Source: an uncultured Oscillospiraceae bacterium
GTDB lineage: Bacteria > Bacillota > Clostridia > Oscillospirales > Acutalibacteraceae
Length of the DNA: 27,007 nucleotides
Direction of reading: 5' to 3'
Assembly (NCBI GenBank): GCA_900554775.1
Contig: USIK01000002.1
Span: 1-27,007 of the forward strand
In this document: piece by piece, positions 1 through 7,052 of the stretch
Numbering within the stretch: the first letter of the stretch is position 1
Layout of the letters: each line of letters opens with the position of its first letter
Made by a program: the position numbers and the translations under genes
The notes under the pieces: generated by a model
What the model was told of the DNA's origin: nothing
Databases searched by the model: none
What the model saw: only the letters and a program-made list of their open reading frames with translations

Positions 1-1961
1 TTTTTCCCTATTTCTTTCACGGATTCAGGAATTAAAAATTCTTTCAAAGAATCGCATTTATAAAACACATAATCGTCTATTTTAGCAGTGCTATTAGGGA
101 TGTCAATATTTTTTAACTTTTTGCAATTCATAAACATGCTTTTTCTGATTTCGCTAAGCAAGCTGGGCAGCCTAACACTTGATAGATTTTCGCATTCAAT
201 GAAAGCTGATGCACCTATGTTATCAACCGAATCAGGTATTTCAATCTCGGTTAAACTTTCGCATTTCCCAAAGGCCATATCGCCTATTTTTTTAACAGAA
301 TCAGAAATTTTAACGCTGCTTAAAGACCGACAATTAAAGAATGCGCTATTGTCAATATCCACAACAGAACTCGGAATTTTAACGCTTTCTAAAGATGTGC
401 AATTATAAAAGGCAAATTTATCAATTTTATTAATCAAATTTGAAATTTTTACATCCTTAAAATCTGTATATCCGGCATACGGGCCAATGCAAAATGCCGT
501 TATAAAGTCTTCTGCGCTTTTATAAACCTTTTTTCTGTATTCAATGTGCGTCAAGGAGTAACAACCGTCGAAAACGTTTCTGTCCACTCTCAAAACTGAA
601 TCAGGTATGTTGATTTTTTTCAAATTACTGCACTCTGAAAAGGCTCCATACCTTATTTCTCTAACAGAGTTCGGAATATTAATTTCCGTCAGTAATTTGC
701 AATTTTCAAAAGCACAACAATCTATTATTTGGGTTGAATTTGAAATCTTAACATTTTTTAAATTAACGCAATGTTTAAAAGCTTCCTGCCCTATTTCTTT
801 AACAGAATCCGGAATCGAAATACCTTTCAAACTACTGCAGCATAAAAAAGTGCCATCTGCTATTTTCTTTATGCCATAAGGAAGTTTTACCTCAGTAAGA
901 GCCAAGCACTCTTCAAAAGCACGATTCTCTATTTCCTTGACGGAATCCGGAATTTCAACTTTAGCCAAATTCTTGCAAAACCAAAAAGCACTATTGCAAA
1001 TTTTTTCAACGGAACTAGGCAAAATAACACTTTCTAAAGACTTGCAATCCTCAAAAGCATATGCACCAATTTGCTTGATGGAATCTAGAACTTTAATATC
1101 ACTAATATTATCATACCCAGCATAAGGGCCAATTTTAAAAGCTTCTCTAAACTCTTCTGGAGTTTTATAAACTTTGCCTTTGTAATGGATTTCTTTTAAA
1201 TTGTCACAACCTATAAATGCATGGCTTGAAACCTCATTAACAAAATCCGAAACATAAACTTTTTCAAGACCTTTGAAATCCAAAAAGCTTGCCATATCAA
1301 GTACAGTGAGGCTGCTAGGCAATGTAATCGTTTTCAATTCTTTTTTTACCTTATCGGTATCAATAGACTTATTAACCCCACATAAAGACAAAAAATTGTT
1401 GTAATCTAAAAACAATCTGTCAAAGTAAATCCTGTCGTCACGGCCGGTTAATTGGTCGCTCAATTTAAACGGGTTAAAACAAAAAGTTATAACATTGCCT
1501 TCTTGATTGTAAAAATGCAAATTAAATCCATAAATAACATTTTCCGGATCATTCGGAGTTATTTCTTTTTTCCACTTTAAAGCGCCGTTTTCTTTCAAAA
1601 CATTGTCTATAAGCTCGTCGTCAAACGAGCCTTCGAGGTAAACTATGTGTTTAATCCTATTTTCAAATTTAACCGTCCGTCTGACTTCTTGAGGGTAAAC
1701 CACGCAAGTTTCGATATCCGTGAAAACAACCTTATCATAAAAAGTTGGGTTGAACCTGTATATTTTGCCCATGTCTTTAAATTTGCTATTAACCATTTCT
1801 AAGTTCACTATATCTTCAGAAGACTCAAAGTACTTCCCGACTATTTGCATGTGAAACGGGTCTAGTTTTACTTCCCTATCACAAAAGGCACTGGGAGCAA
1901 GCGCCATTAGACTAAGCCCTGAAGCTACTGCCAATGCCGTTTTCTTAAACCTATTATTCAT
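1..1961 (-). CDS. Secreted BspA-like leucine-rich-repeat protein, 3' end outside window
   Basis: The frame stays open from an ATG at 1961 to the window edge, giving at least 653 codons with no stop, so the C-terminus is missing. A signal peptide (residues 1 to about 27) ends in SAFC. Residues about 32-90 form the family's N-terminal module (HMQIVGKYF, then NLEMVNSKF). A beta-rich linker follows to about 210, then 23-residue TpLRR/BspA repeats of the form CxxLxxIxIPxSVxxIxxxAFxx. Two internal cap-like segments (YKGKVY..EEFREAF and YRKKVY..EDFITAF), each followed by IGPYAGY, divide the repeats into three blocks. Start choice: GGGAG lies about 12 nt upstream, and the gene begins 17 nt after the broken paralogue's stop, so the two are probably co-transcribed. 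LRR proteins of this class usually bind other proteins or surfaces; the ligand is unknown. Confidence 0.85.
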   Translation of the reverse strand, partial: MNNRFKKTALAVASGLSLMALAPSAFCDREVKLDPFHMQIVGKYFESSEDIVNLEMVNSKFKDMGKIYRFNPTFYDKVVFTDIETCVVYPQEVRRTVKFENRIKHIVYLEGSFDDELIDNVLKENGALKWKKEITPNDPENVIYGFNLHFYNQEGNVITFCFNPFKLSDQLTGRDDRIYFDRLFLDYNNFLSLCGVNKSIDTDKVKKELKTITLPSSLTVLDMASFLDFKGLEKVYVSDFVNEVSSHAFIGCDNLKEIHYKGKVYKTPEEFREAFKIGPYAGYDNISDIKVLDSIKQIGAYAFEDCKSLESVILPSSVEKICNSAFWFCKNLAKVEIPDSVKEIENRAFEECLALTEVKLPYGIKKIADGTFLCCSSLKGISIPDSVKEIGQEAFKHCVNLKNVKISNSTQIIDCCAFENCKLLTEINIPNSVREIRYGAFSECSNLKKINIPDSVLRVDRNVFDGCYSLTHIEYRKKVYKSAEDFITAFCIGPYAGYTDFKDVKISNLINKIDKFAFYNCTSLESVKIPSSVVDIDNSAFFNCRSLSSVKISDSVKKIGDMAFGKCESLTEIEIPDSVDNIGASAFIECENLSSVRLPSLLSEIRKSMFMNCKKLKNIDIPNSTAKIDDYVFYKCDSLKEFLIPESVKEIGK

Positions 1962-1978
1962 ATTTTGCCAACTCTCCC

Positions 1979-2784
1979 TTAGGCCTTCAAATTAAATGAA
2001 CTTCTAAAATCATTTAAATATCTATATTCCGAAACTTTAAATTCTTCAAAGTCTTTTATGAATTCTTTTACACTCAAATAATTTTTGTTCAAATAAAATA
2101 TGCTTTCAAGATTTTTGCAGTCTTCAAAAGTATCGCTAGATATTTTTTCAACAGTGCTAGGAATTACAATTCTTTTTAAATTTGAAAAATTGCGGAAAGT
2201 TTCTCTGCTTAGGCATGTAATCTCTACAGGCACTTGAAGAACCATGCTATCAGACATTTTTGAGAAAGATCTTTTTTCCTTAAAACCAAACGATAACACA
2301 AATTCTTCGAAATTATCAAAAAAAGTTTTTAAATTAAAGTTCTCTTTGCCCCAGGTAGATCCAGCAAATTTTTCAGGTGCCTCTATAGGGTTAAAGAAAA
2401 AAGACACAGATCTATCACCTTTAATAAAAATCACGCAAAAACCATAAGCAGGGTTATGATCATCATTCCATCTTCTAGGTTGTTTAGCCTAATAACCCTT
2501 TCAAATCTGTCAACATCAAATGTATTAATAGGGTAAACAAGTTGTTTTAAATTGCCCTGAAATATGTCAGTTTTAACTTCATCATCAGGGCAAGCTATGT
2601 AAACCTTGTCAACCCAAGAATTTAAATTACCCCTTATGCTTATATCTCTTTTTAATTTTCTTTGACGCTTATTATGCATAAAGCACCCAACCGAAGAGCC
2701 CTCGCAAAACGATGCCGAAGAACACGCTAAAATTCCAAGAGCGGAAAAAGTAACTGCTGTTAATTTTTTAATCTCATTTTTCAT
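1979..2784 (-). pseudogene. Frameshifted, shortened BspA-like LRR protein remnant
   Basis: Two overlapping frames together resemble the neighbouring LRR proteins. The first, from an ATG at 2784, has a signal peptide ending in ASFC and a segment matching the paralogues (KQLVYPINTF, compare KHLVYLEGSF), then hits TGA at about 2432. The second frame, read from about 2490, gives WNDDHNPAYGF, matching the paralogue's PNDPENVIYGF, and runs through FNPIE and about three LRRs to a TAA at 1979. A one-base indel near 2475-2490 explains this. The N-terminal HMQIVGKYF block is also deleted. A GTG at 2832 would extend the ORF, but it sits inside the -10 box, so 2784 is the better start. The strong promoter remains intact upstream. 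Confidence 0.85.
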
Positions 2785-2822
2785 TATAATAATATCATCC
2801 TTTAAAGTAGAAATGCTGTCAT

Positions 2823-2851
2823 ATTCTAACACTCAGCGGCAGTTTTGTCAA
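2823..2851 (-). promoter_or_regulatory. Sigma-70 promoter of the left LRR gene pair
   Basis: On the minus strand, TTGACA (2851-2846), a 17-nt spacer and TAGAAT (2828-2823), with TGT directly before the -10 giving an extended -10. It lies about 40 nt upstream of the ATG at 2784. It would drive the broken LRR gene and the partial LRR gene after it. Confidence 0.8.
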
Positions 2852-2867
2852 TTCCATTTAAGCCTGG

Positions 2868-2906
2868 AAAATAAAGAAAGACCGCTAAGAGATCCTTAGC
2901 AGTCTT
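2868..2906 (-). terminator. Intrinsic terminator of the 444-aa LRR gene
   Basis: A 12-bp stem with one mismatch (arms 2906-2895 and 2889-2878, loop 2894-2890) is followed on the minus strand by a T-rich run (TCTTTATTTT). The stem's 5' arm contains the last codons and the TAA stop of the 444-aa LRR gene, so the terminator begins inside the coding sequence. Confidence 0.85.
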
Positions 2907-4230
2907 TAGTCCTGGCTGTTTTTCTTTTAGCTTCAAACGCCGTCATAAAGCTGTTTACATTGGGATATGTTTTCCCGTCATACTTAATGTTAGTTAACCT
3001 TGGGCAATCGGCGAAAGCACAACGGTCAACACGTTTAACAGAAACAGGAATCGTAACCTGAGTTAAATTCTGGCAATCCATAAAAGAAAATCTGTCTATA
3101 CATTCGGTGCCTTCTGAAATCATGGCCTTTTCAAGCGATCTGCAACACGCAAAAGTAAACTTTTCTATTTCTTTAACTGAACCTGGGACAGTAATTTCAG
3201 TAAAAGAAGCGCATCCAAGAAAAGCTGCCTTTCCAATCTCTTTAACCGTATCGGGGAGTCTAATATTATTGAGCATTATGCAAAAATCAAATGCTCTTTC
3301 GCCTATCTCTTCAACACCATGTGGAATTTCAAGACTTTTTAAACAAGTGCAGTTTTGAAAAGTTCGGTTACTTATTTTCTTCAAAGCGTCAGGGAGCTTT
3401 ATTTTTTCCAAATTAGTGCAGCTGTCAAAAGCGCTTTCACCTATGAACTCAACACAATTCGGTACATTAACTTCTCTTAAAGACCCATATGCACCAAAGC
3501 AACCATCCTCTATTCTTTTTACACTTTGAGGAATATTAATTCTAGTAACACTGCTGAATTTAATATTTTCCAGCTCAATGCCAAGAGCACTTAAAATAGG
3601 GGAAATATCATCAACCAGGATATTATAGTTTCTCACGCCATAATAAATGTCATATTCCTTTTCAGGAACTACCGAAAGTTTAATAGGGTCAAAATGAAAT
3701 TCAATTGTTTTTCCTTCATTTTTTTTGCCAATTCCTGTAAGCAAAATGATAAAGCCTTTGCCGCTTTCGGTGGGAAGTTTTTTGCACATCCAATTTTTAC
3801 TATTGAAAGTAACCTCCCCATCACGGTTTAAGCTTATCACACCTGTGCTACACAAAATTTGCCTAAATTTCTTTTGGTTAAAAGAATTTTCCAAATAAAC
3901 AAGATGCTTGATGTCCCTACTGAACATATTTAACCTAACAGGGCCTGCACCAGGATAAGCAATATAAGTTTGAATATTCGGGAAATACTTATCCTTTGAA
4001 ACTTGAGAAATATTAACAAAATTTTGATAATAACGTTTGGTTAAATTTCCAAATTTTTTGCTAGTCATGGATAACTTTTCATAAGTTTCCACGTCATCAA
4101 AATATTTCCCTACTATTTGCATGTGATAAGGCGAAAGTCTACTTCCCAAGCAAAAAGAAAAAGAAGATAACGCCAAAGTTGCGAATGTCGAAACAGCAAC
4201 TGTTGTTAGTCTTTTTGAATTAATTTTCAT
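2896..4230 (-). CDS. Secreted BspA-like LRR protein, 444 aa
   Basis: Intact paralogue. A signal peptide (residues 1 to about 27) ends in SFSFC. Residues about 35-95 carry HMQIVGKYF, then KLSMTSKKF and FPNIQTYIAYP. A linker of predicted beta character with the paralogous motif FHFDPIKLS runs to about 205. About eight 23-residue TpLRR repeats follow from about 225 to 410, and then the family C-cap (NIKYDGKTYPNVNSFMTAF). The tail is basic, ending in TARTKDC. AAGGTGG lies 7 nt before the ATG. It has its own promoter upstream and terminator at the stop, so it is a single transcription unit. Export is likely. The function is unknown; the repeat class suggests protein binding, possibly to a host or neighbouring cell. 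Confidence 0.88.
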   Translation of the reverse strand: MKINSKRLTTVAVSTFATLALSSFSFCLGSRLSPYHMQIVGKYFDDVETYEKLSMTSKKFGNLTKRYYQNFVNISQVSKDKYFPNIQTYIAYPGAGPVRLNMFSRDIKHLVYLENSFNQKKFRQILCSTGVISLNRDGEVTFNSKNWMCKKLPTESGKGFIILLTGIGKKNEGKTIEFHFDPIKLSVVPEKEYDIYYGVRNYNILVDDISPILSALGIELENIKFSSVTRINIPQSVKRIEDGCFGAYGSLREVNVPNCVEFIGESAFDSCTNLEKIKLPDALKKISNRTFQNCTCLKSLEIPHGVEEIGERAFDFCIMLNNIRLPDTVKEIGKAAFLGCASFTEITVPGSVKEIEKFTFACCRSLEKAMISEGTECIDRFSFMDCQNLTQVTIPVSVKRVDRCAFADCPRLTNIKYDGKTYPNVNSFMTAFEAKRKTARTKDC

Positions 4231-4263
4231 GTTATGCCACCTTTTTATTATTCATTTGGTTAC

Positions 4264-4293
4264 ATTTTAACATTTTAGAAATTTTTTTGTCAA
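4264..4293 (-). promoter_or_regulatory. Sigma-70 promoter of the 444-aa LRR gene
   Basis: On the minus strand, TTGACA (4293-4288), an 18-nt spacer and TAAAAT (4269-4264) preceded by TGT (extended -10). It lies in the 87-nt gap between the two intact LRR genes, about 35 nt upstream of the ATG. The layout matches the promoter at 2823-2851. Confidence 0.8.
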
Positions 4294-4317
4294 TTAACTT
4301 AATTTACCAAATTCAGT

Positions 4318-6552
4318 TTACAAAATGGCACAATACAAACTTCTATTTTTGATTTTAAAAGCCTTGAAAAATGAATCTAAGTCGTAATAAAGCGTATCAT
4401 CAAAATCAATAAACTGTATATTATTGCAACCTCTAAAAGCGTTTGTTTCTATTTTTTTAACATCGGGCGGAATTGTAACCCTTTTTAAATTTGAGCAATT
4501 TGAAAAAGCGCATAAGCCAATGTTCCTAACGCTCTTTGGAATTAAAATAGCTTCAACTTTTCCGCAACCTGAAAAAGCACAGGGTTCAATAGTTCTAACA
4601 GATTCCGGAATGTAAATATTTTTAAGATTATCACAGCTGCAAAAGGCCTCTGCTTCTATCTCTTTAACCGTTCTGGGGATTGAAATTTTTTCTAATTTAG
4701 GGCATTCTTTGGCAAATCCTATGCTGATTTTTTCTATAAAAAACGGCAAAATAATAGCCTTTAAATTCTTACACCTAGAAAAAGCAAAAGCGCCTATATT
4801 TTTAACCGAACTGGGTAAAAAAACACTTTCTAGGCTATTGCACATGTAAAATGCCTTTTCACCAATAGATTCCACAGATCTCGGAATATCAATTTTATTT
4901 AAACGAATGCACTGAGAGAAAGAATAAGGACTTAAAATTTTAACAGAATCAGGAATTTTTATTTCCTCAATACTAGAGCACAGAGCAAAAGCATGGTCTC
5001 CTATAACGCTAACGCTGTTCGGAATTTGAACATTTTCCAAATAATTGCAGTTAAAAAAAGCCAGGTTAGGAATCTCTGAAACTATGTCTTCAACAAAAAA
5101 ATTCACCAACCCAACGCAATTGCAAAACACCCCTTCGCTCAGGCTCACAGTGATATCTTTTAATACAAAACTTTCTAAATTCGCGCAACTACAAAAAGCA
5201 TACTTATCAATTTTCATCACGGAATTTGAGCCTTGAATCCCTGAAAAATCAATTTTATTTAAATTAATGCATCTGTAAAAAGAATATTTCCCTATTTTTT
5301 CAATAGAAGCAGGAAGAGTAATATTTGAAAGTGAAAAGCAATTTTCAAAAGCTCCCGCCTCTATTATTTTCATAGCCGGCGGAATGGTTATGCTCCTTAA
5401 TATGAAGCAATCTCCAAAGGCCTTTGAGCCTATAAACTCAACATTGCTTGGCAAAGATATTTCTCTTAAATTAACGCAATTTCGAAAAGCGCCGCTTTGA
5501 ATTTTTTGAACTGAATTTGGGATTTCAATATTTCGCAAATTAGAACACCTATAAAAAGCCTCTTCTCTTATTTCTTTAATATTATTTGATAATCTAACTT
5601 TTTTAAGTTTTTCGCAATTTGCAAAAATTCGTAAACCCAAATTTTTAACAGAATCAGGAACAAAAATATTTTCTAATTTTTGGCAACCTTCAAACGCACT
5701 ATTGCCTATGAACTTAACAGAATTCGGGATTTCAACTTTTCTAAGATTTTTGCAATTCATAAAAGCATTTTCTTTTATAAAAATAACGCTGTTTGGAATT
5801 TCAATCTCTTCAAGATTTTCAAGGCCTAAAAAAGCGTTTTGGCCTATGAATTCAACTTTTTCAGGAATCGTAACTTTTGTGATTCTATTTTTATTTATCT
5901 CCGGCAACAAATTTCTGCCAAAACGATTCGAAATAGAATTTGTTAAATTATTATAAACAGCCATGGTTTCACTGAGGTTAAACTCATTTTTCGAATGACG
6001 AGACATCACGAAAACATCTAGATAGAAAGTTATAGTTTCAGTTTTATCTTTATTTTCCCTTGAAAATATAATTTTGCAGCCATGATTTTCCGGCAAAGCA
6101 ACGATTTTCATTTCCCAGTTCCAGCTCATAGAAAATTTATCTTCCGGTTTAATTATCTTCACAGCGCTAGGGTTTATCTCGTTTTCTTCCATTACTTTAT
6201 TAAATCTGCCAAAATCAAAAGAATTTTCAAGAAAAACGAGATGTTTAATTTTTTCACTTAACTTATTTCTCGTTTGATTTTCGCCAGGAATGGCAACGTA
6301 AGTTTCCAAATTTTCAAAAAATTTAAAATTTTCATCGGTCAAAGGAATATAATTTTGCCGATAATAACTTATTATATCTTCGAAATTTTTATTTACCATT
6401 TCTAAATTTTGGTAATCTTTAAAATTTTCGAAATATTTTCCAACTATTTGCATGTGAAATGACTCAAGCTTGCCTCTTTCGCAAAAAGCCGTAGGCATAG
6501 TACTCAACAGCAAAAGAGCAAGCAAAAACTTTTTTGCTAAACTATTTTTCAT
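4318..6552 (-). CDS. Secreted BspA-like LRR protein, 744 aa
   Basis: The largest complete member of the family. A signal peptide (residues 1 to about 25) ends in PTAFC. The N-terminal module contains HMQIVGKYF, NLEMVNKNF and FFENLETYVAIP, and a linker extends to about 205. About 21 consecutive 23-residue TpLRR repeats then fill residues about 228-715, nearly all starting with Cys and containing IPxSVxxIgxxAF. One repeat near the middle carries a 5-residue insertion (SGIQGSNS region). The C-cap is FIDFDDTLYYDLDSFFKAF. GGAGATGG lies about 9 nt before the ATG. No convincing -35 was found; a TAAAAT at about 6585-6590 may serve, or the gene may depend on readthrough past the rpsO terminator. Probably a secreted or surface adhesin or effector. 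Partner unknown. Confidence 0.88.
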   Translation of the reverse strand: MKNSLAKKFLLALLLLSTMPTAFCERGKLESFHMQIVGKYFENFKDYQNLEMVNKNFEDIISYYRQNYIPLTDENFKFFENLETYVAIPGENQTRNKLSEKIKHLVFLENSFDFGRFNKVMEENEINPSAVKIIKPEDKFSMSWNWEMKIVALPENHGCKIIFSRENKDKTETITFYLDVFVMSRHSKNEFNLSETMAVYNNLTNSISNRFGRNLLPEINKNRITKVTIPEKVEFIGQNAFLGLENLEEIEIPNSVIFIKENAFMNCKNLRKVEIPNSVKFIGNSAFEGCQKLENIFVPDSVKNLGLRIFANCEKLKKVRLSNNIKEIREEAFYRCSNLRNIEIPNSVQKIQSGAFRNCVNLREISLPSNVEFIGSKAFGDCFILRSITIPPAMKIIEAGAFENCFSLSNITLPASIEKIGKYSFYRCINLNKIDFSGIQGSNSVMKIDKYAFCSCANLESFVLKDITVSLSEGVFCNCVGLVNFFVEDIVSEIPNLAFFNCNYLENVQIPNSVSVIGDHAFALCSSIEEIKIPDSVKILSPYSFSQCIRLNKIDIPRSVESIGEKAFYMCNSLESVFLPSSVKNIGAFAFSRCKNLKAIILPFFIEKISIGFAKECPKLEKISIPRTVKEIEAEAFCSCDNLKNIYIPESVRTIEPCAFSGCGKVEAILIPKSVRNIGLCAFSNCSNLKRVTIPPDVKKIETNAFRGCNNIQFIDFDDTLYYDLDSFFKAFKIKNRSLYCAIL

Positions 6553-6605
6553 TAATTTTCCATCTCCATTTAATGGCTGATATTCTGTATTTTAACGCTA
6601 CAGAT

Positions 6606-6636
6606 AATAAAAACAGGCAGCCACCGAATGACTGCC
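6606..6636 (-). terminator. Intrinsic terminator of rpsO
   Basis: Eight-base-pair stem GGCAGTCA/TGGCTGCC with one G-T pair and loop TTCGG (6636-6616), followed on the minus strand by TGTTTTTATTAT. It lies 20 nt after the rpsO stop. Confidence 0.88.
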
Positions 6637-6656
6637 CATCAATTTTAAAAATTTTA

Positions 6657-6923
6657 TTACTTACGTAAACCTAATTTTTCAACAATGCTTCTGTAACGAT
6701 TAATGTCGGTTTTGGTTAAGTAATTAAGCAAGCTACGTCTTCTTCCTACCATGATTAAAAGTCCACGACGAGAATGAAAATCTTTTTTGTGAGTTTTCAA
6801 ATGCTCAGTAAGATCGTTAATTCTCTTTGTAAGAAGAGCGATTTGAACTTCAGGAGAACCTGTGTCTCCTTCGTGGCGTGCGTGGTTACCGATAATAACG
6901 TTTTTTTCTTCTTTTAATAACAT
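6657..6923 (-). CDS. rpsO: 30S ribosomal protein S15
   Basis: 88 aa, the normal S15 length. Diagnostic segments are HEGDTGSPEVQIALLT near residue 16, HLKTHKKDFHSRRGL near 41 and RRRSLLNYL near 62. These residues contact the 16S rRNA three-way junction (helices 20-22) early in 30S assembly. GGAGAGG lies 7-8 nt upstream of the ATG. The gene has its own promoter, leader and terminator, so it is a separate transcription unit downstream of hppA. S15 commonly represses its own mRNA, and the 85-nt leader is a candidate site. Confidence 0.98.
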   Translation of the reverse strand: MLLKEEKNVIIGNHARHEGDTGSPEVQIALLTKRINDLTEHLKTHKKDFHSRRGLLIMVGRRRSLLNYLTKTDINRYRSIVEKLGLRK

Positions 6924-7010
6924 TTTTTACACCTCTCCAAATTTTACCCTATATACATTACTGTAACATTCTCAGAAAACCACTTCCGAAAATGGGGGTA
7001 CAAGTATCAT
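6924..7010 (-). promoter_or_regulatory. rpsO 5' leader, candidate S15 autoregulatory RNA
   Basis: About 85 nt lie between the inferred start site and the rpsO ATG. It contains a 6-bp hairpin CCATTT-TCGG-AAGTGG at about 6981-6996. S15 represses translation through varied leader structures in many bacteria; here the assignment is inference from position and the visible hairpin only. Confidence 0.4.
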
Positions 7011-7016
7011 ATGGTG

Positions 7017-7045
7017 ATTATACCATGATTTTAAAAAAATTGCAA
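7017..7045 (-). promoter_or_regulatory. rpsO promoter
   Basis: TTGCAA (7045-7040), 17-nt spacer, TATAAT (7022-7017), with TGG before the -10 (extended -10). The -35 begins only 7 nt after the hppA stop, and no terminator hairpin is visible between the two. Confidence 0.85.
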
Positions 7046-7052
7046 ATTATTT

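Noticed and set aside
607..1125. Plus-strand ORFs across the LRR region (also at 88, 3107, 4424, 5702)
   Set aside because: They are antisense shadows: repeated LRR codons on the minus strand keep the opposite frame open.
1..6552. 23-residue repeats as a CRISPR array or DNA satellite
   Set aside because: The roughly 69-nt period is coding LRR; the DNA repeats are diverged and keep reading frame.
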